Below are positions 9,710 through 19,658 of a stretch of 64,000 bases of DNA, in pieces. The DNA lies in NCBI GenBank assembly GCA_043228905.1, contig JBHGNT010000007.1, positions 682,001 to 746,000 of the forward strand, written 5' to 3'. This DNA is from Azolla caroliniana. Its lineage: Eukaryota > Polypodiophyta. The notes below the pieces were generated by a model, which was not told the DNA's origin, ran no database searches, and saw only the letters and a program-made list of their open reading frames with translations. Both the position numbers and the translations under genes were made by a program. How positions within the stretch are numbered: the first letter of the stretch is position 1; each line of letters opens with the position of its first letter.

Positions 9710-11896
9710 TAAACGGATCACCCTCAGTACCCTTGGACGGAGACTCACCGCATAAAGTATCAACCGGTAAGGATGTGTCTTACCGGCATTTGAAGGTGTT
9801 TGGGTGTCTCGCATACGTGCGTGTGGCGAAGGACAAGAGAGCAAAGTTGGATCCGAAGTCCCGGCCATGCATATTCCTTGGATACGGCGACGATGAGTTC
9901 GGTTACTGGGTGTGGAATCTGGTCGACAAGAAGGTGTTCCGAAGTTGGGACATAGTCTTCATGGAAGACAGGACCATTGCTGACTGGGAGTCGGAGAAGA
10001 AGATGATCAACTCCGGATTGTCCAATGAAAACCGGCCAGAGGACACAATGACTTACTCGGTAGAAAAACAGACGCTAGTCGGTAACCGGATGACACTCGA
10101 TGAACCGGCGAGATACGGACAACAAACCAAACCGACCGAAGAAGAAGAAGAAGAAGAAGACACTAGAATCGGACAAGATCCCGAATTGGATTTAGATGAG
10201 GAACAAACGGAGGAACCGGCAATCAGAAACCAAGGACGGAGATATCCTCTCCGAGAGAGAAGACCCCCGAATATTTCTGGATGCAGAGCATGTGTTGCTA
10301 ACCGATGAGGGGGAGCTGGAAAGCTGAAGAAGGAAGGGGAGTCACCCACAGCTGCAAGTGGTTGAGTGCCATGCAGGATGAGATGGATTCCCTACATGAG
10401 AACCACACATACGAATTGGTGGACTTGTCGAAAGGAAAGAGGGCACTCCGGAACAAGTGGGTGTACAAGCTGAAACTGGGAAATGCCGGAAATCTACCAA
10501 GGTATAAGGCCCGAATCGTGGTGAAGGACTTCTAGCAGAAGAAAGGAATGGATTTCGATGAGATCTTTGCCCGGTAGTAAAGATGACATCCATCCGGACG
10601 GTCTTGGGCATAGCAGAAAGCATGGACCTCGAGGTAGAGCAACTGGATGTCAAGACGACATTTCTACACGGAGACCTCGAAGAAGAGATCTACATGCATC
10701 AACCGGAAGGATTTGAGAAGAAAGGGGAGGAGCACCTGGTGTGCCGGCTGAGGAAGAGCTTATACAGATTGAAGCAAGCTCCCTGACAATGGTACCAGAA
10801 GTTTGACTCCTTCATGACCAATCAAGGGTACCACAAGATGCAGGCCGATCACTGCGTATTTGTGAAGAAATTTGATGGAGGAGACTTCTTGATATTGCTC
10901 CTGTACGTGGACGACATGTTGATCGTCGGACGAGACCAAGTCAAGATACGGATACTAAAGAAGCCCCTTAACAAGACCTTCTCAATGAAAGACTTGGGTC
11001 CGACAAGACAGATACTGGGATGCACATCATCTAGGACCGGTCGAAGAAGCAATTGTGGTTGTCATAGGAAAAGTACGTGACAAAGGTGCTTCAGCGGTTT
11101 AACATGTCAGAAGCAAAACCGGTCGGATCGACACTCCTGGCAAACTGCAGATTATCAGGTAAGCAAAGCCCGAAGACAAAGGCAGAGAAGGCGGATATGA
11201 TGAAGATTCCACATGCCTCTGTGGTCGGGAGCTTGATGTATGCAATGGTGTGTACTCGACCGGATATTGGATACGTAGTCGGAGTGGTGAGTTGGTTCAT
11301 GCCAACCCCGGAAAAGAGCACTGGAATGCGGTAAAATGGATACTCCGGTACTTGAAGGGCACTTCGAGTATGTGCCTTCGATTCGACTTTGGTAAACCCC
11401 TCATGGAAGGATTTACCGATTTGAATATGTTGGCTGATGTGGAGTCTGGACACTAGCCGATCAACTTCCGGATATGTCATGACCTATGCAGGGGGAGCCG
11501 TTTCGTGGCAGTCGAGGCTATAGAAAATGGTTGCGTTGTCAACCACGGAGGCGGAGTACATGGCAGCCGTGGAAGCCGGCAAGGAAATATTGTGGATGAA
11601 GGACTTCATGGGAGAGCTAGGGATCCGGCAAGAGGAATACCGGTTCTACTGTGACAGTCAAAGTGCCATTCACCTTGCAAAGAACGCAACATACCATTCC
11701 AGAACGAAGCACATCTAGCACAGGCACCACTAGATCCGGGAGTGAGTTGAAGATCTAGAGTTCGTGCTAATGAAGATCGACACAGAGGAGAATGGGTCGG
11801 ATATGTTGACCAAGGTATTGACACCCGACAAGCTGGACACATGCTGGAAGCGGATCGGACTTACAAGACATCCCATACCGGACTGAAGGGGGAGAT
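9710..11896 (+). pseudogene. CopB-1 pol: integrase C-terminus, RT, RNase H
   Basis: Reads in fragments the same protein as the intact CopB-3: INGSPSVPLDGD, VSYRHLKVFGCLAY, an acidic linker with a Glu run (about 10138-10160), RT with QLDVKTTFLHGDLEEE and LLLYVDDMLIV (catalytic Asp pair kept), and RNase H with STTEAEYMAA and CDSQSAIHLAKN. Stops include TAG for Gln at about 10534, 11067 and 11521 and TAG for Trp near 11732, plus frameshifts near 10310, 10570 and 11080. Inactive. Confidence 0.85.
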
Positions 11897-12175
11897 TGTT
11901 GGGAAAATCGGTCTCTCCGGATGGGATATGGTGATGAATAAAGAGGACCCGATGAGAACTGGAAGAGAGCTGGTGAGAGTCGCAAGAGATCCAGAAACGG
12001 GATCTGTGGACCCCGTGAGAACCGGAAGAGAAGACAGATTTGTAAATATGTCTTGAATAAGCCCATTGAGGCTATATTTGTAAATAGCCCTAAGTCCATA
12101 TAACTATAAAATGACTTAGGGCAATCACTTTAGCCAGAGCGTGTTGTGTGCTATTATCATTTTGCTGTAACTGTT

Positions 12176-12220
<45 letters not shown>

Positions 12221-12486
12221 CTGTCGTAACCGCCACTATGCGAAGAAACAGAGCTCGAGGTCGTTGCCTCCGAGTCTCTAATTGTACCCCTCTTTTTTCT
12301 TCCTCTATTCATAGTGATAGTTCGGAGTTTGTGGGCTCCCGTGGTTTTTCCCTATTAGGGTTTTCCACGTAAACATCATGTATCATTTTTCTTGTGTACT
12401 CTCTAGTTCCCATTTTTGTGTTTGATTCTGATAGAAGTGTTTTACTACTCGGTTGTGGCCAATCGATATTCCGCGCTTTCTCAACA
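11897..12486 (+). repeat. CopB-1 3' LTR
   Basis: 590-bp LTR starting TGTTGGGAAAATCGG and ending TCTCAACA. It includes a TATA region lying between inverted arms GCCCTAAGTC (12087-12096) and GACTTAGGGC (12113-12122), a (GA)n tract, and the TTTTTCCCTATTAGGG-type box shared by all CopB LTRs. It is related to the CopB-4 LTR. Confidence 0.85.
12177..12218. repeat. (GA)n microsatellite in the CopB-1 LTR
   Basis: About 20 perfect GA repeats within the transcribed part of the LTR, a likely replication-slippage expansion. Confidence 0.95.
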
Positions 12487-12607
12487 GCATCGTGGCGCGT
12501 TCTACCTCGAGTATTTGCGGAATCTTCCTTTTGGCGACTCCATTTTGTTGGGGTGTGTGTCGGTATGAGAATTCTCTACGAAGGCCTTCACTTTGGAGGT
12601 AGGAGGT
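12487..12607 (-). pseudogene. CopC-2 integrase fragment
   Basis: On the minus strand this 121-bp island reads copia integrase (EFSYRHTPQQNGVAKRK..LEVERATM), the region around the catalytic Glu. It lies between the CopB-1 3' LTR and the CopC-1 5' LTR. The adjacent pol of the same element resumes at 25049 beyond CopC-1. The duplicated GAGGT at 12603-12607 and 25044-25048 proves the continuity. Confidence 0.8.
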
Positions 12608-13064
12608 TGTTAAGAATCAAGCTCAACATAGTGCAATGTGTGAACACACTTTTGAGAATCCATGATTACTCAAAGGTCAAGAGTCACACCACTACTCTCT
12701 ACACATTAACTATGTGTCATAGAATCATATTCTATGACACATAGCTAATGAGTTACATATTCCCCATGACTATGAGGTCTTCACACTCCCCAAGAGAGAG
12801 AGAGTGGTTGTTGTAAAGTTAATGAAGAGAGAGGGTGACTCTGTATAAAGCACCCTCCTCATACTTCATATTGAGTCGGTTGTGACTCCTTGTAATGCTA
12901 CAATTTTGTATATCCATTCTACTTGTGAAATATACATCTTCTTCTTCTTGAGTATTCCTTTTTCTATCTATCTTGTGTTCTCTCATCTCTCCTCTAATTC
13001 CTCTCACACATACACATAACACACATCTCTTTTGCTACACAAGAATCACCATCGATTCTTTAAA
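12608..13064 (+). repeat. CopC-1 5' LTR
   Basis: 457-bp LTR starting TGTTAAGAATC and ending TTCTTTAAA (the partner LTR ends TTTACA). It carries a TATA-like TATAAA near 12844 and a 35-base palindrome (12710-12744). It differs from 24592-25043 by several substitutions and small indels. Confidence 0.88.
12710..12744. repeat. 35-base palindrome in the CopC LTR
   Basis: CTATGTGTCATAGAAT (12710-12725), loop CAT, and ATTCTATGACACATAG (12729-12744): 16-bp perfect arms. The 3' LTR of CopC-1 keeps it with one mismatch (24690s). It could form a hairpin in RNA or a cruciform in DNA. Role unknown. Confidence 0.9.
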
Positions 13065-13077
13065 TGGTATTAGAGAG
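13065..13077 (+). promoter_or_regulatory. CopC-1 primer-binding site
   Basis: TGGTATTAGAGAG directly follows the 5' LTR. It is a mutated form of the initiator-tRNA-Met site TGGTATCAGAGCG seen in CopC-2. Confidence 0.75.
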
Positions 13078-13232
13078 AGGTTGGTAGCTCGATCTAGCCC
13101 ACTTGCCTCATCATGATCGTGTGTTGTGCTCTACGTCGACATTCAAGAAGAACCGGCTCATCTCTATCATAGTACCACTACATAGCTCGTGTTCGAGAGA
13201 GAAGGGAAAGAAGAAAGGAAGCTTAATCAACA

Positions 13233-13380
13233 ATGAATACTCAAATGGGGAGCGCTCTCCCTAGCGAGAAGTTGGACCGAAACAACTTCGCATCTTGGGA
13301 GTACAAGATGCACCAATACCTTGCCGGCCAAGGTTATTGGGGTTACATCAAGGGAGCACAAGAAAACCGACCCAAGCCTC
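13233..13380 (+). pseudogene. CopC-1 gag, N-terminal piece
   Basis: The ATG at 13233 opens MNTQMGSALPSEKLDRNNF, the conserved CopC gag start (CopC-2 has the same at 26827). The frame reads gag to GAQENRPK and then passes into antisense mitochondrial rRNA sequence at about 13380. The matching gag sequence resumes at 15104 (ADYAMWEQAASRVMYCL), so the gene was interrupted by the rRNA insert. Confidence 0.85.
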
Positions 13381-13524
13381 TTGTCATAATCGCGTACTCG
13401 ACGAAAGAGCTTTACAAGCGGCATTGCCCTTCCTCGCTAACACGACGTTTTTCACTCACTCACGCGATATTGCTGGATCGGGCTTTCGCCCATTGTCCGA
13501 TATTCCCCACTACTGCCTCCCTAC

Positions 13525-13561
<37 letters not shown>

Positions 13562-13862
13562 TGCCCGAAAAGATCAGCTAAGCATCTGCGGCTTGGTCAG
13601 CCTTTACCCAACCAACTACCTAATACTATGCAGGCTCATCAAACAACGCTTTTTAGCTTTATCGAAAAGCAGCAAGCAAGCAAGCAAGCAGCAAAGCTGC
13701 TTTCGTTTCTTTGGGATTCGGCCCAAACTGTTTGGCAGATTCCCACGCGTTACGCACTCGTTCGCCACTTTGTCTTCAACTGTTCTATAGATGAAAACAA
13801 CGTTCGACTTGCATGTGTTAAGCATATCGCTAGCGTTCATTCTGAGCCAGGATCAAACTTGG
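13381..13862 (-). rRNA. rrn18: Mitochondrial-type small-subunit rRNA pseudogene, 5' part, antisense
   Basis: Read on the minus strand, this is the start of an alpha-proteobacterial/mitochondrial SSU rRNA: TTTGATCCTGGCTCAG at the 5' end (about 13843-13858), CTTAACACATGCAAGTCGAA, the TGAGACACGGCCCAGACTCC block and GGGGAATATCGGACAATGGG. It stops about 430-450 bases into the gene (E. coli numbering, approximate). The sequence fits a plant mitochondrial 18S (rrn18) gene better than a chloroplast 16S gene, judged from the 5' motif and the AACCCTTGACATATGAAC block in the companion piece. A non-functional nuclear copy. Confidence 0.8.
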
Positions 13863-14173
13863 TTTTTTGGTCAATTTTTGCCATACGAGGTAGGTTGATG
13901 AATTCATGTGCAATATTTTCATTTTGGTGTGACTCTTGGTTGGAGAAGGCCACACCACAGTTGGTCTCTTCTCCATAAGCCGGACCGCCAACGTCAAGGC
14001 AAGATCACATTGGTCCAGTCCTCGCATAACCAGTGGAAGGGTGAGGTGCATCCACTCAGATAGCATGGGGAGGTCGAATGACTGCAGCCACGTCAATCCG
14101 CTTCTTTTCTTTTCTTGTTGGGCCGCTAGCAATTGTCTAGCTTCTGCGTTTAGTTTTTTTTTTCGCTCTCGAT
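13863..14173. other. Unassigned spacer between two inverted rRNA pieces
   Basis: About 310 bp with no recognised gene. It directly follows the 5' end of the antisense rRNA piece, so it may be mitochondrial DNA flanking rrn18, or filler captured during insertion. A 100-codon minus-strand open frame (13830-14132) has no recognisable domain and runs into the rRNA, so I do not call it a gene. A T-rich run ends it at 14150-14163. Confidence 0.4.
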
Positions 14174-14395
14174 TATTCGGAATGACTGGGCGTAAAGGGC
14201 ACGTAGGCAGTGAATCAGGTTGAAAGTCAAAGGCGCGAGCTCAACTGGCGGAATGCTTTCAAAACCAATTTACTCGAGTGGGACAGAGGGGAGTGGAATT
14301 TCGTGTGTAGGGATAAAATCCGGAGATATACGAAGGAACGCCGAAGTAGCGAAGGTAGCTTTCTGGGTCTCTACTGACGCTGAGGTGCGAAAGCT

Positions 14396-14431
<36 letters not shown>

Positions 14432-14551
14432 TGCCGTAAACGATGAGTGTTCATCCTTGGTCCGCGGATCGGGGGCCTAGCTAACGCGTTAAACACTCCG
14501 CCTGGGGAGTACGGTCGCAAGACTGAAACTCAAAGGAATTGACGGGGGCCT

Positions 14552-14584
<33 letters not shown>

Positions 14585-14691
14585 ACAACGCGCAAAACCT
14601 TACCAACCCTTGACATATGAACACTTGACGTATGAACACTTGACATATGAACCGGTGTGCTTGTCCTTAACGGGATGAAACGAAAATTCAT

Positions 14692-14730
<39 letters not shown>

Positions 14731-15103
14731 CGTTTTTGGTTAACTCCTATAACGAGCGAAACCCTCGTTTTGTGTTGCTAAGATATGCTGCTCCCAGAGG
14801 ATCAATGTCATCATTCACCCTCGGCAAGCAGGAACATAGAACATGGGCTGGCTTCCGACGAACTTGAGGTTTTGACGAGCGAGCCGGTGGTAAGTGAGCC
14901 GCTTCATCGGTACTTGCCCATGAATCTGTGTTCAGTCAGCGGTTATCCAGGATTGATGACACTCCCTCTGTGCCGATGTTGCACTCACAAGAGACTGACC
15001 GTAGTTCTACTATGGAGGAAGGTGAGGATGACGTCAAGTCCGCATGGCCCTTATGGGCTGGGCTACACACGTGCTACAATGGCAATTACAATAGGAAGCA
15101 GGG
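14174..15103 (+). rRNA. rrn18: Mitochondrial-type small-subunit rRNA pseudogene, central/3' part, sense
   Basis: Sense SSU rRNA from roughly E. coli position 560 to 1240: ACTGGGCGTAAAGGGCAC (14180s), ATTAGATACCCTGGTAGTCC (14411-14430), the AAGGAATTGACGGGGGCC block, GTCGTCAGCTCGTGTCGTGA (14710s), TATAACGAGCGAAACCCTCG and ACACGTGCTACAATGGC (15066-15082). The wording AACCCTTGACATATGAAC and ACGAGCGAAACCCTCGTTTT is typical of plant mitochondrial rrn18. The variable helix after position 1000 holds three copies of an 18-base unit (14611-14652). The 3' end of the gene is missing. It joins CopC-1 gag at about 15103. Confidence 0.85.
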
Positions 15104-15860
15104 CCGACTATGCAATGTGGGAGCAAGCGGCAAGCCGAGTGATGTATTGCTTGGTGACATTCGAGAAGCCGAGACGCCGAAGGAAACGTGGGAGAATCTA
15201 CGAAAGATTTTCGCCGCCAACACTACCGCGAGAAAGCTTCAACTCCACCAAGAGTTGAACAACATTCAACAAAGGGATATATCCATCACAAGCTACACCT
15301 TGAAGATCAAGGAGCTTTGCGACTCAATTGGCTCGATAAGCATCAATGTGGACGATGATGAGATGGTGCAAATATGCCTCAGTAGTCTTGCACCACGATT
15401 TGGCGTGATGCGGACCGCCGTACTAGCATGGGAGAATCCACCCTCCTTCTTTGATCTTCAATCTATGTTGTTGGTTGAAGAAAACCATGTTCAAACAAGG
15501 AGCAATGCCTCGGAAGGCCACATGGTCTACACGCATTCGGACGGAGGAAGAGGACTCGGCCGTGCAAAAAGAGGCCGATTTGGCCAAGGACGAGGCGGAC
15601 GAGGCCCGACTTACGAAAACAACTCGCAATTTCGGCATCAAGATGGAAGCCATAGGGGAACCTTCGGAAGAAGGGGGAGTTTCCATTCCGGTCCGAACCG
15701 ACAAAACTCGGTTGAATGCGGATATTGCGGAAAAATCGGTCACCACGAAGAAGAATGTTGTAAGAAGATACGCGAGTCGGCTTCCACTGGCCGACAACTC
15801 ACTAATTACACCATCAACTCCGACTATGACGATCGTGGCGGAATGTTCGTGATGAGACAT
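15104..15860 (+). pseudogene. CopC-1 gag, C-terminal piece with zinc knuckle
   Basis: Resumes gag after the rRNA insert: ADYAMWEQAASRVMYCLV. It then shifts frame (about ten residues present in CopC-2 are missing near 15160) and continues REAETPKETWENLRKIF, a leucine-rich gag core, a Gly/Arg-rich stretch and the zinc knuckle CGYCGKIGHHEEEC (about 15717-15760). Apparent open reading of the gag frame back into the rRNA is chance. Confidence 0.8.
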
Positions 15861-17375
15861 AGAACCAATTCAATGTCGGCCTCTACTTCTACTAGTGCCT
15901 CTGGTCCGGAAGATGTATGGTTCGTCGATTCTAGTGCCTCGAACCATATGACGTCGCATCAAGAATGGTTCCAGGAACTTCGAGAGCCGGACCGACCCGG
16001 CTATGTCGAAACCGGAGACGACACTATGCACCCGATTCGGCACATCGGCAATGTTCCGTTCGGAGAAGAAGGTAAGCAAAATTACATTAAAAATGTCTTG
16101 CATGTATCAACGATCATGAAGAATTTGGTCTTCGTTGGCCAAATTGTAGAGCAAGGAATGCAAGTTCGATTTAATCAAGGTGGTTGCTTCATTGAAAAAG
16201 AGGGCCGACTCACCGCTCGCAGACGAAGAGAGGGCCAAATGTTCATTCTCGACTCACATGAGATGAAATCGGCCATGTTCGCAAAGGGCATGAAAGCGGA
16301 TTCTGACATAGAGTTATGGCACAAGCGGATTGGCCATATCAACCTCCAAAAGCTCAAGGCAATGCAATCGAAAGGAGTCGTCATCGGGCTCCCGACATTC
16401 ACTGAGAAAGAGATTGAAGATGTGCGTGCCGCTTGCCAATTCGGCAAGCAACATCGGCACCCATTTCCGAAGGAGCGGAACATGAGCAAAGGTGTACTCG
16501 ACGTGATTCATTCCGATGTATGGGGTCCGGCTCAGATGGCGAAATTCGGCGGATGCCGATACTACGTGACCTTCATTGACGACTTCTCTAGGCACACTTG
16601 GATCAACCCGATGCGACAAAAGAGCGAAGTGTTCAAACACTTCCAAAAATTCAAGAATGAAGTCGAGAAAGCCCCGGGCCGATATGTACGATGTCTTCGG
16701 TCGGATGGAGGCAAGGAATATTTCTCGGATGAGTTTACGGCTTATCTACGGAAAGAAGGAATTCGGCGAGAGTGTTCGTGTCGACATATGCCACAACAAA
16801 ATGGAGTGGTCGAATGAAAGAATCGGCACATCCTCGAAGTAGCACGGGCTATGATGAGCGAAAAGCACGTGCTGAAGTTGTACTGGGCAGAAGCGGCTAA
16901 CACGGCTGTATACCTCATGAATCGGTGTACGACATCCGACGTGCATGACCTCACGCCGCACGAAAAGTTTTTCGGAAAGAAACCGGATCTATCACACGTC
17001 TGGATATTCGGCTCCATTGCGTACGTGCACATCCCCGATGAGAAGTTTCAAAAGCTCGACCCGAAGTCGGAGAAATGTATCCTCGTAGGATACTCATTGG
17101 AGGAGAAGGGTTACAAGTGCTACAATCCCTAAACTTGAAAATCTCGAGTAAGGCGAGCCGTCGTTTTCGACGAATCCGCATCCTGGTACGCACTAGAGAC
17201 AACTTCGACTCCGATTCTACTCGACTTGGAATACACCGAAATAGAGATAGAAGCTGAAGATTGTGTTACGCGCATGTTCGAAGAAAGTCCGATCATGACC
17301 CGACTGAGTGGACCACAAGAGACTGCGAGTGATCAAACCACATCTTGATCAAGTTCGAAGCTAGACAAAGGGAAG
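15861..17375 (+). pseudogene. CopC-1 pol: protease and integrase
   Basis: Protease motif WFVDSSASNHMTSH (about 15915), where DSGA is altered to DSSA. Then the zinc region LWHKRIGHINL and the integrase core VIHSDVWGPAQM, FIDDFSRHTW, SDGGKEYFS and NGVVE. A TGA at 16815-16817 replaces the Arg of VVERKN (CGA to TGA). The C-terminal part GSIAYVHIPDEKFQKLD continues to 17132, where a stop and a frameshift follow. Not functional, although all three DDE acids can still be read. Confidence 0.85.
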
Positions 17376-17381
17376 GCCAAA

Positions 17382-19017
17382 ATGCTAGAGTATGAAGACG
17401 ATCACTTCGATGGGAACAAATCGACTCACTCCCTCGATAGTGAGTTCGAAGGCCTTGAGATCCGGACAAATGGAGCGGAGAAAGCTGTAGTATCCGCAAA
17501 CATGAAGCTCCGCCGATCCACCCATGAAAAGAACCCCGTAAGCCGATTTGGCTACAACGATTATATGGCGTACCATTACGCCTTTATGATGAAGGTAGCA
17601 ACAATACGGGAGCCAGAAACCTTTTCCGAATACGCGAAGGACCCACGATGGATCGAAGCAATGAACGAGGAGATGTGTGCATTACGCAAGAACGAGACAT
17701 GGGATGTCATTCCCCACTCACTGCACAAGAAGGCAATTGGCTGCAGATGGATCTACAAGGTGAAGTATAATACGGATGGCTCCGTAAACCGTTACAAAGT
17801 GCGACTCATAGCGAAAGGATACGCACAAACACATGGAGTCGACTATGAAGAAACCTTTGCCCTGGTGGCAAAGATGACGACGGTGCGGACCGTAATTGCA
17901 CTCGTAGTGGCTAAAGGGTGGCACCTCCATCAAATGGACATAAAGAACGCCTTTCTTCAAGGCGAATTAGAAGAAGAGGTATACATGATACAACCACCCG
18001 GCTTGGAATCCAAAATTCACCCAAAAGCCGTATGTCAACTCAAGAAGCTCTCAAGCAAGCACCGCGTGCTTGGCATTCGAAGATTACGCAATATCTTCAT
18101 CAAATCGGCTTCCGAATGTCGAAATCCGACAACTCCCTCTATGTACGAAACGAGTCTAAAAGCCCGATTGTCATCATCCTATACGTGGATGATCTGGTTA
18201 TTGGAGGTGAGCATTTAGTCGACATCAACAAGGTGAAGTCCCTCCTCTCCAACAAATTCGAGATGACGAACATGAAAGAGCTCCACTACTTCCTTGGTAT
18301 CGAGGTGATTCGGAATCCGGCCGGCATTATGATCTCCCAACGATACTACATTCTCAACTTGCTATACAACTTCAGGATGACTGAGTGCAAATCGATTGCT
18401 ATGCCTCTCGATCAAAACCTGAAATTAGATGCTGACTCCGGCACGAACGAGTGCGATCCAACTCAATATCGACAACTGATCGGGAGTCTCATCTATCTCA
18501 CGATCACACGACCCGATCTTAGCTATCTAGTTGGACTCCTTAGCCAATTCATGCAAACTCCACGAGATATCCATTTTGATTGTGCTAAGCGAGTATTACG
18601 ATATGTGAGCGGAACAATGGATTACGCCACACCAATACGACTTCAAGGGTATACGGATGCGGATTGGGCTAGCTACAAAGCCGATCGACGATCAACCTCC
18701 GGATTTGTCTTCTCCCTCGGCAGTGGAGCGATTTCATGGAGTAGCAATAAGCAGCCTACCGTCGCTCTTTCGAGTACGGAGGCAGACTACAGGGGCGCAG
18801 CCGTAGCTGTATGTGAAGCCGTATGGCTCAAGAGGATTTTGAAGGATCTAGGTGTTCCCATCAAGGATCCGACTCCCATTTACTGCGACAACATGAGCAA
18901 TATATATCTGGCTCGGAACCCGGTGTTCAATGCACACACAAAGCATATTGAAGTGCACTATCACTTCATTCGAGAGCACGTACAGGCCGGAGATGTCGAC
19001 CTTCAACACATCAACAC
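17382..19017 (+). pseudogene. CopC-1 pol: reverse transcriptase and RNase H
   Basis: RT with ETWDVIPHS, GCRWIYKVKYNTDG and QMDIKNAFLQGELEEEVY. A one-base frameshift near 18045 falls before LKQAPRAWHSKI. The active-site box YVDD lies in ILYVDDLVIGGEH near 18180. RNase H has GYTDADWASYKADRRST, SSTEADYRGA, YCDN and HTKHIEVHYHFIREH. The reading ends at HINT, where CopB-2 is inserted at 19023. The last codons continue at 24355. Confidence 0.85.
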
Positions 19018-19022
19018 GATTC

Positions 19023-19629
19023 TGTTGGGATTTCGGTCCCTTCGGATGGGATGGTCGGATGTCGGAGACGAATGCCGACAAGCCCGGTTTCGGTTTCGGA
19101 ACCGGATGATGAAGACCCCGGTTTCGGAGCCGGATGACGAATGTACCCGGAGAGAGATCCGGATGCGGGGACATATCTGAGAATATGTTTGCCAAGGGCC
19201 CTTGAGGCTATGGTTGTAAATAGCCCCAAAGTCATATAAGTATAAATATGACTTAGGGCAAACAGTTTTACTGTTGCTACTCATTTTTCTGTTTTTCCAC
19301 TCAAGAGGAGTGAAGAGAGAGCAGCCGTGAGAGAGAGAGATAGAGCGTGAGAGAGGAAGAGGTCGAAGCCTCTGTGTAATACCGCCGCCTGTGGCGAGGA
19401 CAGCGAGCTCAAGGTCGTCGCCTTGCAGCTCGCCATTTGTATACTTCTCTGTGCATAGTTTTGGTTTGGAGTCTTGTACTCCCGTGGTTTTTCCCGTCTA
19501 GGGTTTTCCACGTTAATCCCTCTGTAATCGTGTCCTTTCTCTGTGGTTCCTATTTTCTGCTGCATTGATTCGCGCTTACTCGGTTGTGGCCGAGTGGTGA
19601 AGGTTAATCGGAGGTTCGATTTCTTTACA
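19023..19629 (+). repeat. CopB-2 5' LTR
   Basis: 607 bp, TGTTGGGATTTCGG to TTCTTTACA. U3 holds a tandem pair of CCCGGTTTCGG...CCGGATGA units (about 19083-19109 and 19117-19137). TATAAATA at 19241-19248 sits inside an inverted repeat AAGTCATAT (19229-19237) / ATATGACTT (19246-19254). This is the promoter and first half of the repeat pair. Confidence 0.93.
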
Positions 19630-19632
19630 AAC

Positions 19633-19645
19633 TGGTATCAGAGCG
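19633..19645 (+). promoter_or_regulatory. CopB-2 primer-binding site
   Basis: TGGTATCAGAGCG, three bases inside the 5' LTR, complementary to initiator tRNA-Met. The gag ATG follows at 19659. Confidence 0.92.
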
Positions 19646-19658
19646 TCTCTTGCAGAAA

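Larger units (their letters stand above)
9710..12486 (+). mobile_element. CopB-1: copia element, 3' part
   Basis: Plus-strand copia element of the CopB group. It begins in mid-integrase because CopA-1 is inserted at 9709/9710, and its 5' half lies left of the window. Pol remnants run to about 11885. A purine tract GAAGGGGGAGA (11886-11896) and a 590-bp 3' LTR follow. The right flank (12487) is minus-strand CopC-2 integrase, so CopB-1 was inserted into CopC-2. Confidence 0.88.

Noticed and set aside
13830-14132. 100-codon minus-strand frame in the spacer between rRNA pieces
   Set aside because: It overlaps rRNA, has no domain, and no start support. More likely organelle flank or filler DNA.
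14928-15103. Open frame running from rRNA sequence into CopC-1 gag as one protein
   Set aside because: The first 58 codons are read through mitochondrial rRNA. The join is an insertion boundary, not a fusion gene.
14174-15103. Chloroplast 16S or bacterial contaminant
   Set aside because: The AACCCTTGACATATGAAC and ACGAGCGAAACCCTCG wording fits plant mitochondria, and both ends are embedded in plant retrotransposon coding sequence. Only a database comparison would be final.
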